From an uncultured Saprospiraceae bacterium (GTDB lineage: Bacteria > Bacteroidota > Bacteroidia > Chitinophagales > Saprospiraceae), in contig CALDYJ010000118.1 of assembly GCA_937941095.1 (NCBI GenBank), forward strand, positions 1-39,963: a stretch of 39,963 bases of DNA. The letters are read 5' to 3'. Every line of letters starts with the position of its first letter. The stretch's first letter is position 1. Below, one piece after another: positions 14,889-25,400 of the stretch. The position numbers were made by a program, and so were the translations under genes. A model generated the notes under the pieces. That model was not told the DNA's origin. It saw only the letters and a program-made list of their open reading frames with translations, and searched no databases.

Positions 14889-17800
14889 TAGTCTTTCTTG
14901 ATAAATTTTCTGAGCTCGTTCAGCTCAGAAAATTTTAGAAAGTACATCGCATTAGGAAATGACTCCACATCGATGGTAAATTCATTCATGCCTTTTTCAA
15001 GACTTAAATTACGTTCCAGTAGGAGTGCTCCTCTGGCATCGTAAATGCTTAATGTTTCTTCATTATTTTCTGGAGAAAGTACTTCGAGATTTAAATGATC
15101 CAAAACAGGGTTTGGATAAATTTCAATTTCGAGGTCTTCGATCAAGTCAGGATCATAGGCAAGTCTTGGTAGAATAATGCCTCCATCGTTTATCGTAAAT
15201 CCACCTCCGTAACCACCACAGTCAAATTCGACGATGTGTCTTCTTTCAACCCATCTGCTATCAAAACTCCATCCACCACTCCAGAAATTCATGTGTGCAA
15301 AATCATTTTCTTCATTGTTTGGAGAACAAAAGAAGCAATTATCATAATCTACGATATTAGTATAGTCTACTTCTTCACCACTGGTCCAAGTTAAATTCCC
15401 TTCAAGATCATTATCTGATAAACCAATAAACGCATATTCGTTTATTAGATTTTCTATAAAGCTATTTTCTTCGGCACTGTTAATGCTTACTAAATACCCT
15501 CCATTATTTGTAGCTAATTCTTCAGCCTTTTGCCAAACAGTAATTATGTCTGAAATAAAATATTTATGCCCTTCAAATTCTCCTAAAAATGAATAGCCGT
15601 TTAATTCTTCTGGGCATGAAACTTCCGCAGGACAGTTAGGAACATCTACAATGACCGTTGTATTGCAAGGGCCGCTTGCGTCGGAGACATTAAATTTTAA
15701 TCCAAACTGAGTATCATAGGTTGAGAAGGGGCCGAGCTCTGTAGCTTCATTGTAATCGCCAACATATTCTTCACCGTAGATTATTGCTTTCCATTCAGAA
15801 ACTTCTCCAGAACCGGAGACCGTCATATTAAAATATAAATTGTCTTCATCACATTCTACTTTATTGACATTGGCACTAAGCCCACAGGAAGAATAGCGGT
15901 CGCAGTTTACCTCCATAATAAACTTTCGTTCTGCAAAAGAAACACTTAAATTCCAAAGCCCATCCCAGAAATTGATGTAGGTATAATCTCTACTGTTTGT
16001 ATTGAAGGCAGATAAACCGCTGTAGGTGACAGGATCAGCATTTGCCCATTTGAAGGTTCCTTCTTCTTGAGAATCACTGTAACCAATGTAAGCAAGTTCA
16101 TTAATGTTGTTGAAAATGAAATTATTTTCTTCCACAGAATTTATACTTGCTAGCTGTCCACCATTTGCAATAGCAATCTCATTGGCATCTTCCCAAGTTT
16201 CAATAGTATTAGAAATAAAATATTTATCTCCTTCAAAATTTCCAATGTATTGAAAGCCTTCGAAGCTGTCTGGACAATCTACAGAAACTTCTTCAATGAT
16301 GACATTGAAAGAACAAGTCGCTGTATTATCACAGCCATCTCGAGCTGTATAAGAAACATTTGTCGTCCCCACTTCAAATAAACCTCCATTGCCAGGAGCA
16401 TCGCCATTTTGGACAAGGACAACAACTCCATCAGAACAAGTAGTACTGAAATCTATAGCCGGCCAAAAAACGGGAATGGCTCCTCCACTGGATTTAAGGT
16501 AGATGTCTTCAGGGCATGAAATGCTTGCCGTATTGTTTTCATCTTGAACAATAACGCTAAAAGAACATGAAGCCTTCTCTCCACAACCATCTGTAAATTC
16601 ATAACTTATTTGGGTCGTACCAATTTCAAATTCACTTCCACTAGGAGGCCCTTCGGTTTGAACTAATTGAAATCCAAATAGTATGCAATTTGTATCAAAA
16701 ATTGGATCATCCCAAGTAGCTACAACAGCTTCACCATTTGAATTTAAGATGACATCATCTGGACAAGTTAAAGTTACTTCAGGAATCAATTCTACAATAA
16801 TGTCAAAACGGCAAGTATCTTCATTACCACAATTATCGAAAGCAATATGTGTTATCGTTGTTGTTGTCCCTGCATCAAATGCTGAACCGCTTGATGGACT
16901 GTCAAGTAAGTATAAATTAAATCCACCTTGAGTACAAGTTGCGATTCCAAAATTTACCGAGTAGCTTACGTTGACAGGATCTCCTGTAGAAGTCACTACA
17001 ATATCCTCAGGACAATCTATTGTTAATTCTGATTCCTGCTCCTCTACAATTACATTAAAGGAACAAGTTTCTATGTTGTCGCATTCATTGCTGACTTCAT
17101 AAGTAATGACTGTCGTCCCTATTGGAAAGGTACTTCCACTAGGAAGACCAGCTACTTGATTGATGTTGATCAGACCATCGTCTTCACAGTTCGTTTCGTA
17201 TGTTGGTTCATTCCAAGACGCAATTGCAGGCTGCCCAGAAGAAATTACAGTTATGTCATCCGGACAGGTAATGTTTAGAACGGGTTCTTGTTCGACTAGT
17301 ACATTGAAAGTACAAGATGCTGAAGAATTACAAGAAGTGCTTGCTGAATAAGTAATGGTCGTTAGGCCAACTGGAAATACACTTCCAGACGGAGGACCTT
17401 CCGTTTGTTGGATGACAATATTCTGATCATAACACTCCGTTTCAAAAGTAGGATCGGCCCAACTTACATTTGTATTGTTTCCTTCTGTGTATGCGATGAC
17501 ATCAGGAATACAAATAAGTTCCAAAGGAGCAAAGAGTTCTATTTCAAAATTAACTGTGCATCTTACTGCTTCAGTACCACAATTATCTGTTGCTTCAAAT
17601 ACAACCTGTGTTGTTCCAATGTCAAAGAAGTCACCACTCGCCGGTCCTGCTATAACTTGAACTTCAGCACCATCTTCGCAATCGGACGTCAATGCTGGTT
17701 CATCGTAATTAACAATGGTGCTCAGCGTTGGAATAACAAGACTAACATCGTCAGGACAATCAAAGACTAATGTTGCTGTAGAATTTGTAACATCGTTAGA

Positions 17801-20800
17801 CCACCATTTTATTCCTGAACCATTAGATGCGCCAATAAGATCTAAAGAACCATTGCCATCCAAATCTGCGCTGACTAAGGCTCTTCCATTAAAGAAGTTT
17901 TTATCAAATGGCTCAGGAGCGAATCCTTGTGCTCCGTCATTTTTCCACAAGGTCAGTCCATTATCTATTACATCGTAGGCCGCAGAGATGATGTCAATGT
18001 CACCATCTCCATCATAATCTCCACAAGTGATTGCATCAAAGCTACCATCCGCACTTAAAGGATTGGATGTAAAGTTATTCGTTCCATCATTTATCCAGAG
18101 AAGCAATTGACCTGTGTCGTTTACGTCTCTTGGAAAGGAGGAAGTTATAATGTCATAATCACCATCTCTGTCTATGTCTTCAACTTTTAAATTGTCTACT
18201 AACCCTAAAGTTGTTCCAATGACTGAAACTTCAAAATCTACACCATCATTGTTTCGATATAGTAAAAGTTCGTTATCATACGCATCTGCAATAATAATGT
18301 CTTCTAAGCCATTATCATACATGTCTTGAACGGCCATACTTCTGGCTTCGATGATGATTTCAATATTTCTGTCCCTTATAAATCCTCCGTTCTGGTCATT
18401 TAATAAAAGAACAACTTTATCTAATTCTATATCAGACATAATCAAATCTGGATAACCATCTTTATTGAAATCAAGTAGCTCTACGCATTTCGAATCCTCA
18501 ATAGATCCATCAAAGGATAAGAAAGTTGATGAAAATGACATGCTTCCATTATTAGTCCATAGTCTACCACCTCGAGAAGCTTGATCTTGTAAAGTTACTA
18601 AGTCCAGATCTCCATCTTGATCAAAATCAGCATAGACAATATCCTTTGTTCTGATCGACCTTTCCGTAATAAATCTTCTTGAAAAATTTTGGTTCCCATC
18701 ATTTTCTAGCCAATACAAATCTTCTTCTGTTAGGTGAGTAAGCACTAGATCTAAGTCTCCATCTAAGTCAAGGTCTACAGCTTTCAATTCCTCAGGCCAA
18801 TAAAAATAAGAATCCAATAAATAGTCTTCTGAAAAATTTTGATTCCCATCGTTGTAAAGAATTCTTACAAAATTTGGTTCATACAACCTACCTGGAAATG
18901 AATGTATGATGTCAAGATCACCATCCTCATCGACATCCATAAAACTGGTGTAAGAGTCAGTACTTAAAGATGAAAGTAATTGTTGTGTTTCGTAGTATTC
19001 ATTATTAATATTTTCTTGCCAAAGGAATCCTGTGGGGCTCATTCGATCAAGATCACCATCACCATCCCAATCATAATTGCCTGGTGCTAAAACGCTTGAT
19101 TCAACACTTGTAAAGTTGCCATCTCCCTCATAGCTAAACCAGATTCTTTCAGATGAACCAAAACTACCAAAGTCTAAATCTCCGTCTTCATCAGCATCGT
19201 AAATTTCTATGGCACTAATTGCTCTATGCTCTGCAACTGGTACTACGTATTCTATAAATCCATTATCACCATCATTTTCATAAAAGTAAACTAAGTCTTC
19301 TTCACTTTCTGAATTATAATATCTGATTATTAAATCCTCAAATCCATCACCACTAATGTCACCATGATTTGTCGCACATTCAATTTGGTTCATCTCATCG
19401 TGATTTTCAGCATCAATGATCATTTCGGAAAATTCGTTTTGACCATCATTGTAAAAAGCCATCATCTTCACACCAAGATTGAAGTCATCAATCAAAGTAT
19501 AAATGTCAAGCAAGCCATCATTGTTTAAATCTAAAATAAAAAACTCTTTCGATGAACTTCCGATTTCTTCATATATTTTATATTCCTCAAAAGTGCCATC
19601 TCCGTTATTGGACAAGAAGTAGTATTCTGTTCGTTCATCTTCTTGGTAACCAATGTGACTCACATAAATAATATCTGGATCTCCATCACTATCTACATCT
19701 TCTACTTTCGAATCATGAACATGGGCGGCTCTTACAGCATGTTTTTCATATTCGCCATCGCCCAAGTTTTTAAACCATGCTACGTGACTTACCCCACCAT
19801 TACTGGATATGTCTTCAAGTTCTCCATTTCCGCTTGCACCAACATATATGTCATATAAGCCATCTCCATCGAAATCTGCTTTGACCGCGCTACTAGGTGC
19901 ATTCATACTTCCCATCTGTATGAGATTACAAGAGAAATCTTCTTCATTATTTGTAGATCCTCCGTTATTATCATCTTTCTCATACCATTTGATACCTGAA
20001 CCATTAGAAGCAGCAAGAAGATCCAAAGAACCATCACCGTCTAAATCAGTACTTACTAAACTCAATCCATTTATAAAATTTTCGTCAATGATCTCCGAGG
20101 AGAAATTATAATTGCCTTCATTTTTCCACAATCGAAGTGCATTGTTTTGGGTATTGTTATCACTAGAAATTAAATCGACAACACCATCTCCATCGTAATC
20201 TCCTGTACTTATCGCGCCGAAACCAGGATCTTTTATACCTAGTTCAAATCTTGTAAAATTGTCTTGGGATTCATTGACCCAAAGTTCTAAGAATCCTGCT
20301 TTTCCAGGAGAGACCGAACTTGTAAAAACATCTAAATCTCCATCCATATCAACATCAACGATTTCAATGTCTTCTATTCTGTCTAAGAATTCTCCAATCG
20401 TAGCAGCGAAAGAAAAGCCTTGCCCTTCGTTATTTCTATAGTAAACTAATTCATCATTAGATTCATCTGCTAATATTAAATCTTCGAAGCCATTATTGTT
20501 TAAGTCAACTAATTCAAAAGTAAATACCCTAACATCAGATATTAGCGAAGTTTTAGTTAAAAAAGAACCTTGTTGATCATTCGTGTAGAGCAATAACTCT
20601 CTGTCATCTCTATCAGCAACGATAATATCAGGATAAGAATCTTTATTCATATCAATCACTCTTACAGCAGTTGATTGCGTAGAAGTTTCAATTTCTTGAA
20701 CACTGAAATTTTGATTGCCATCATTTTGCCACCAGCTTACCATCTCATCTCCGTTTGATACGGTGACTATATCTATATCTCCATCAAGGTCAAAATCAGC

Positions 20801-22252
20801 AAAATCAAAATCCTGTGGTTCGATAATACCGTCTGAAATGAGAATTTTAGTAAAGTTTTGATTTCCATCATTTTGATACCAAAAAAGTTCATCTTCGTAT
20901 AAACTAATGGCAAGTATATCTAGATCCCCGTCTAAATCAAGATCCAAATCTTGAACTTTTTCTGGCCAATATAAATTTCCATCTAAGTCTTGATCAAATT
21001 TCGTAAAATTTAAATTTCCATCATTTTCATAAATAGATACGCTAATGTCATTATTGGCATCTTGAAATCCAGAAACTATAAGGTCAAAATCACCATCATT
21101 ATCAATATCTAATGGGCTTGCATAAACCGATCCTACATCTTCAAGAAAGGTTTTTCTTTCAAATTCATTGTTGCCTAAATTTTCTTGCCAAACATTTCGG
21201 AATGAAGCTTCATCAATATCGCCGTCACCATCCAAGTCTAATCGATTTTCATAACGTGTTACTGATTCATATACTCTAGTAAAGATTCCAGTCCCATCAT
21301 TTTGATACCAAAACACGCCACCATTATCCGTTAAGCTTAATACATCTAGATCTCCATCATCATCGACATCAGCTGCTCTAATGCTATTCATGTTTGACAA
21401 ATTGTTCGATATTAATCTCGTTTTTGTAAATCCTGATTCCCCATCATAGATATAAGAATAAGCTGCTAGATCTTCAAAATCAGTATCCCAATCTCTTACT
21501 ACTACATCTATAAAGCCATCCCCATTAAAATCCCCTAAGGCAGATTCTACAAAAATTATCCCCGTGTCAACATGGTCTTCTGATCCTACGAATACTCTTT
21601 CAAAGGAACTTTCTCCTTGATTGAGGTATAAGAAAAGAACATAGCCTCTATCTCTAAAAAATTCATTCTCGGGATCTCCTTGATATTCTATTTCATCAAG
21701 TTCAACATAGAAATCCATTAAGCCATCGTTATTAAAATCTGCTGTATATAAACCTAGTAATCGATTATCTCTTCTACTAATAAATTTGCTTGAGGTAAAA
21801 TTTCCTTGACCGTCATTTATTAAAAGACCGACATCGGCTCTTTGATTAACACGTTCACTCATAAAACCTCTATGAAAAAGATTTCCTGCTCCATACAAGA
21901 TGTCTGCATCTCCATCGTTATCAAAATCATGAACAAAAGAATGTTGTACGTTTCGCAAGTAAATTGACATTTTTTTATAGGTCTTGTTCCCTAAATTTTT
22001 ATACCATGCTATGTGATTTGAACCTTCCTCGTCGGCATAATATCCATCCCCTCGGGAAGTGCCTACAAATATATCTAGCAGGCCATCTCCATCGAAATCA
22101 GCAACATCTGCTATCTGGGGATAATTTAAACTTCCTTGTTCTATGGTATGGCACTCAAAAGATTCTTGAAGATTACTTTGAGCAAAATTCAATATTGATT
22201 GTAATAGAAAAAATACTGTAATGCAATAAATTTTGTTGATTTGATTTTTCAT
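14888..22252 (-). CDS. Giant T9SS surface protein: VCBS/FG-GAP repeats, six HYR domains, two C-type-lectin-like domains
   Basis: About 2454 aa, starting at 22252 with signal peptide MKNQINKIYCITVFFLLQ and a cut near NFAQS; a longer frame from 22342 would bury the signal. Residues 30-770 and 771-1480 are two homologous blocks of VCBS/FG-GAP repeats, dozens of calcium-binding DxDxDGxxD loops likely folding as beta-propellers. Six HYR (hyalin) Ig-like domains follow at about 1490-1985, each opening with C-P-(D/E)-D-I or similar. A C-type-lectin-like domain (about 1990-2115), a Cys-containing module (2116-2210), a second lectin-like domain (2215-2345) and a T9SS type A sorting domain (IEIYPNP near 2378, ending RKFIKKD) complete it. 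Expected on the cell surface or secreted, binding glycans or polymers; the ligand is unknown. A shorter paralogue lies directly upstream. Confidence 0.9.
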   Translation of the reverse strand: MKNQINKIYCITVFFLLQSILNFAQSNLQESFECHTIEQGSLNYPQIADVADFDGDGLLDIFVGTSRGDGYYADEEGSNHIAWYKNLGNKTYKKMSIYLRNVQHSFVHDFDNDGDADILYGAGNLFHRGFMSERVNQRADVGLLINDGQGNFTSSKFISRRDNRLLGLYTADFNNDGLMDFYVELDEIEYQGDPENEFFRDRGYVLFLYLNQGESSFERVFVGSEDHVDTGIIFVESALGDFNGDGFIDVVVRDWDTDFEDLAAYSYIYDGESGFTKTRLISNNLSNMNSIRAADVDDDGDLDVLSLTDNGGVFWYQNDGTGIFTRVYESVTRYENRLDLDGDGDIDEASFRNVWQENLGNNEFERKTFLEDVGSVYASPLDIDNDGDFDLIVSGFQDANNDISVSIYENDGNLNFTKFDQDLDGNLYWPEKVQDLDLDLDGDLDILAISLYEDELFWYQNDGNQNFTKILISDGIIEPQDFDFADFDLDGDIDIVTVSNGDEMVSWWQNDGNQNFSVQEIETSTQSTAVRVIDMNKDSYPDIIVADRDDRELLLYTNDQQGSFLTKTSLISDVRVFTFELVDLNNNGFEDLILADESNDELVYYRNNEGQGFSFAATIGEFLDRIEDIEIVDVDMDGDLDVFTSSVSPGKAGFLELWVNESQDNFTRFELGIKDPGFGAISTGDYDGDGVVDLISSDNNTQNNALRLWKNEGNYNFSSEIIDENFINGLSLVSTDLDGDGSLDLLAASNGSGIKWYEKDDNNGGSTNNEEDFSCNLIQMGSMNAPSSAVKADFDGDGLYDIYVGASGNGELEDISSNGGVSHVAWFKNLGDGEYEKHAVRAAHVHDSKVEDVDSDGDPDIIYVSHIGYQEDERTEYYFLSNNGDGTFEEYKIYEEIGSSSKEFFILDLNNDGLLDIYTLIDDFNLGVKMMAFYNDGQNEFSEMIIDAENHDEMNQIECATNHGDISGDGFEDLIIRYYNSESEEDLVYFYENDGDNGFIEYVVPVAEHRAISAIEIYDADEDGDLDFGSFGSSERIWFSYEGDGNFTSVESSVLAPGNYDWDGDGDLDRMSPTGFLWQENINNEYYETQQLLSSLSTDSYTSFMDVDEDGDLDIIHSFPGRLYEPNFVRILYNDGNQNFSEDYLLDSYFYWPEELKAVDLDLDGDLDLVLTHLTEEDLYWLENDGNQNFSRRFITERSIRTKDIVYADFDQDGDLDLVTLQDQASRGGRLWTNNGSMSFSSTFLSFDGSIEDSKCVELLDFNKDGYPDLIMSDIELDKVVLLLNDQNGGFIRDRNIEIIIEARSMAVQDMYDNGLEDIIIADAYDNELLLYRNNDGVDFEVSVIGTTLGLVDNLKVEDIDRDGDYDIITSSFPRDVNDTGQLLLWINDGTNNFTSNPLSADGSFDAITCGDYDGDGDIDIISAAYDVIDNGLTLWKNDGAQGFAPEPFDKNFFNGRALVSADLDGNGSLDLIGASNGSGIKWWSNDVTNSTATLVFDCPDDVSLVIPTLSTIVNYDEPALTSDCEDGAEVQVIAGPASGDFFDIGTTQVVFEATDNCGTEAVRCTVNFEIELFAPLELICIPDVIAYTEGNNTNVSWADPTFETECYDQNIVIQQTEGPPSGSVFPVGLTTITYSASTSCNSSASCTFNVLVEQEPVLNITCPDDITVISSGQPAIASWNEPTYETNCEDDGLININQVAGLPSGSTFPIGTTVITYEVSNECDNIETCSFNVIVEEQESELTIDCPEDIVVTSTGDPVNVSYSVNFGIATCTQGGFNLYLLDSPSSGSAFDAGTTTTITHIAFDNCGNEDTCRFDIIVELIPEVTLTCPDDVILNSNGEAVVATWDDPIFDTNCILFGFQLVQTEGPPSGSEFEIGTTQISYEFTDGCGEKASCSFSVIVQDENNTASISCPEDIYLKSSGGAIPVFWPAIDFSTTCSDGVVVLVQNGDAPGNGGLFEVGTTNVSYTARDGCDNTATCSFNVIIEEVSVDCPDSFEGFQYIGNFEGDKYFISNTIETWEDANEIAIANGGQLASINSVEENNFIFNNINELAYIGYSDSQEEGTFKWANADPVTYSGLSAFNTNSRDYTYINFWDGLWNLSVSFAERKFIMEVNCDRYSSCGLSANVNKVECDEDNLYFNMTVSGSGEVSEWKAIIYGEEYVGDYNEATELGPFSTYDTQFGLKFNVSDASGPCNTTVIVDVPNCPAEVSCPEELNGYSFLGEFEGHKYFISDIITVWQKAEELATNNGGYLVSINSAEENSFIENLINEYAFIGLSDNDLEGNLTWTSGEEVDYTNIVDYDNCFFCSPNNEENDFAHMNFWSGGWSFDSRWVERRHIVEFDCGGYGGGFTINDGGIILPRLAYDPDLIEDLEIEIYPNPVLDHLNLEVLSPENNEETLSIYDARGALLLERNLSLEKGMNEFTIDVESFPNAMYFLKFSELNELRKFIKKD

Positions 22253-22284
22253 GTGAATTATTTTTAAACATACAATTAAAGGCT

Positions 22285-22376
22285 GTTGTATACATACAAC
22301 AGAAATTGTTTCTTTGAATAGCGGAATGGGATATAAGCTCAATGCTTTTGCTACATACAGTTGTACGCCTGTACAA
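22285..22376 (-). promoter_or_regulatory. Putative regulatory region of the 2454-aa protein gene, shared with its paralogue
   Basis: It contains an inverted repeat GTTGTA-N4-TACAAC at 22285-22300, a block at 22307-22349 (GTTTCTTTGAA, then GGGATATAAGCT) that is also found upstream of the 1844-aa gene, and a second inverted repeat TTGTAC-N4-GTACAA at 22361-22376. I could not fix a -7/-33 pair. Conservation between the two paralogues suggests a shared promoter or operator. Confidence 0.5.
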
Positions 22377-22424
22377 ATATCTATGTTGCAAAAGGACCTT
22401 TCGCTTAAGTGTTAAGGAATAGAA

Positions 22425-22465
22425 ATAAAAAAGGCCATTTAGAATTTTTTCTAAATGACTTTCTT
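22425..22465 (-). terminator. Intrinsic terminator of the 1844-aa protein gene
   Basis: Read on the minus strand, an 11-bp stem (one U-G pair) around CATTTAGAA, loop AAAA, TTCTAAATG is followed by CCTTTTTTATTT. It lies four bases after the stop codon of the gene ending at 22469. Confidence 0.85.
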
Positions 22466-22468
22466 TAT

Positions 22469-25400
22469 TTAATCTTTCTTTATAAATTTTCGATGCTCAT
22501 TTAGTTGTGAAAACTTCATCACATACATAGCATTTGGATAATCATCCATAGCTATTTGTATTTTATTGTTCCCAACTTTCAAGGATACTTTTTGCTGAAA
22601 AATCAAAGCACCTCTAGCATCATAAATAAATATATTTTCTTCTAGTTCCTCGACTGCGTTAATTTCAATGCTCAAACTTTCAATCACCGGGTTGGGGTAG
22701 ATGTTTATTTCTGAGTCAATTAAACTTTTTGGATCATAGGCTAATCGAGGTAATATTCCTGGATCTGTATTTGAACTACATTCAAATTCGATGATGTGTC
22801 TTCTTTCTGTAAAGGGACCATCAAAACTCCAAGCACCATCCCAAAAATTCATATGAGCATAATCTCTATCTTCTGAATTCGATGCACAAAAGAAACAGTC
22901 GGCATAATTAGAATAAGATAAAGCATCGCCATTGGCCCATAATAAATTTCCTTCTTCATTTTGATCACTTAAACCAATAAAGACTATTTCGAAAATATTG
23001 TTTTCTAGAAAACTATTTTCTTCTTGATCGTTTATAGTAACGAGATTTGCTCCTTGAGCATCTGCCATATCATTGGCTGCTGTCCAAGTTGTGAGAATGT
23101 CAGAGATAAAGTATTTGTGTCCATTAAATTCTCCTAGTAAAGAATATCCGGCTAATTCTTCTGGACAGTTTATAACTGTGCTCGGACAATCAGGTAAAAA
23201 GTATTCTACCAAAGTGCTACAATCTGCTAAGCCATCCTCTACAAAGAAACTTAATCCTTCTCCAATTTCAAGTATTGGAAATGGACCTAGGCTAGTAGTT
23301 ACTCCATACTCTCCAGTAAATTCTTCACCATTAATGAAGGCTACCCATTCTGTGCTTTCGCCAAATGCTTCTACAGTCATTTCAAAAGATACATTTGTGT
23401 CATCGCATTCTAAAGAATTAATATTTGCCGAAAGGCTACAGGAAGTATAATCAGCACAGTTAATTTCTACAATGAATTTTCTCTCTGTAAAACGGCCACT
23501 TAAATTCCAGGAACCATCCCAGAAATTCATGTAGGTATAATCTGCATAGTTACTGTTAAACGCCATGAGATTTTCGTAAGAAGCTGCTTCTCCATTTGAC
23601 CATTTAAAACTTCCTTCAAGGTCTGCATCATGATATCCAATAAAAGCTAATTCATTTATTTGATTTGCTAAAAAATCATTTTCTGCCGCTGAACCTATGC
23701 TTACTAAATAGCCACCTTTTTCTAGTGCGATCATTTCTGCATCCCGCCAATTTTCAATCGAATTCGATAGGTAATAGTTATGACCATTCAATGTACCAAG
23801 GGATTGAAAGCCATCTATGTTTTCAGGACAAGATTCCGTCGGACCTAAGTCATCTTCTTCTACAACCACATTAAATGAACAAGTCTCTATGTTTTCGCAT
23901 TCATCGCTTACTTCATAAGTAATGGTTGTCATTCCAATAGGAAAACTACTTCCAGAAACTGGACCTTGTACTTGTGCAATGTTAATCAAGAGATCATCAT
24001 CACAGGTGGTTTGGAAGGTCGGATCTCCCCAAGTGGCAATTGCTGTATTGCCTACCGCTATTAAGAAGATGTCATCTGGGCAGGTTATGCTTAAAGAACT
24101 GTTCTCTTCTTCTACTACTACATCGAAGGAACAAGTTGTTTCGTCACCACATTGGTTGCTGACACGATAAGTAATTGTCGTGGTACCAACTGAAAATTCG
24201 CTTCCGCTTACAGGGCCTGCAATTTGTTCAATCTCAACTTCCTGTGTATAACATTCAGTTTCGAAAAGTGGTTCTTCCCAATTAGCAACAACTGGAGTAC
24301 CAAAACTAAGTAAGAAAATATCTTCAGGACAAGTAATTTCTATTGGTGCAAATAATTGAATTGTAATGGCAGTGGTGCATCGATCAGCAGCAGAACCACA
24401 AGCATCAGTTGCTTCATATATGACAAAATTAGTTCCTATTTCAAATTCGCTTCCGCTTTCGCCTCCATCGATTAAAGTTAAGGTGCTGCCATCTAAACAA
24501 TCAGAGGAGACAATCGGGGGAGCATATTCAACTGCAATACTCAGTGCTGCTGAATTTACGGTAATGTCCGCAGGACAATCAATGGTTAATGAAGCCGAAG
24601 GACCATCACCATTTTGCCACCATTTGATTCCAGAACCATTTGATGCACCAAGAATATCTAGACTGCCGTTTCCATCGACATCAGTGGTAATCAAAGCTCG
24701 ACCATTAAAAAATGAATTATCAAATACGATGTTTGTGAAACTGTTATTTCCATCATTTTGCCATAATGTCAATCCGTTTTCGAATGTATTGTATGCTGAA
24801 CTAATGATGTCAACATCTCCATCAGAATCATAATCCCCACAAGTGACAGATTCAAAAGAACCAATGGCACTTATGTTTATATTGCTGAAATTTTCTGTCC
24901 CATCATTTATCCAAAGGTCTAAGCGACCATCTTCGTCAGCAAAGAATGATGCCGAAATGATGTCAAAATCCATGTCTCCATCGAAGTCGACCACTTTTAA
25001 ACTTTCTACTACATCTGGAATAGGTCCTATTTCAAAAGGAGTAAAGCCGGACCCTTCATTATTTCTGAAATAAATTAATTGCTCGCTATAGGCATCTGCC
25101 GCAATTAGGTCTTCAAAACCATTATTATTCATATCAATTAAAACCATGCTTCTTGCTTGGACATCATCGATTAATGGAATGCGATCAAATGAGCCTTGTT
25201 GATCATTGACAAATATAGATATTGTTCGTGCATTCAGACTAGAAACTATGAAGTCTGGATAGGCATCTTTATTATAATCAAATACAAGAATATTCTTTGG
25301 TTCTGAAATGAAGTTGTCCTCAATTTCTTGAAAAGTGAAATTTTGATTTCCATCGTTTAACCAGGCATTCACGTTATCATTTCCATCACGATTAATGGCA

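Noticed and set aside
24366..24833. 155-codon frame opposite the 1844-aa protein gene, and similar plus-strand frames from 16683 to 27092
   Set aside because: Shadows created by the regular Asp/Asn-rich repeat codons; Ser/Pro-rich translations without domains.
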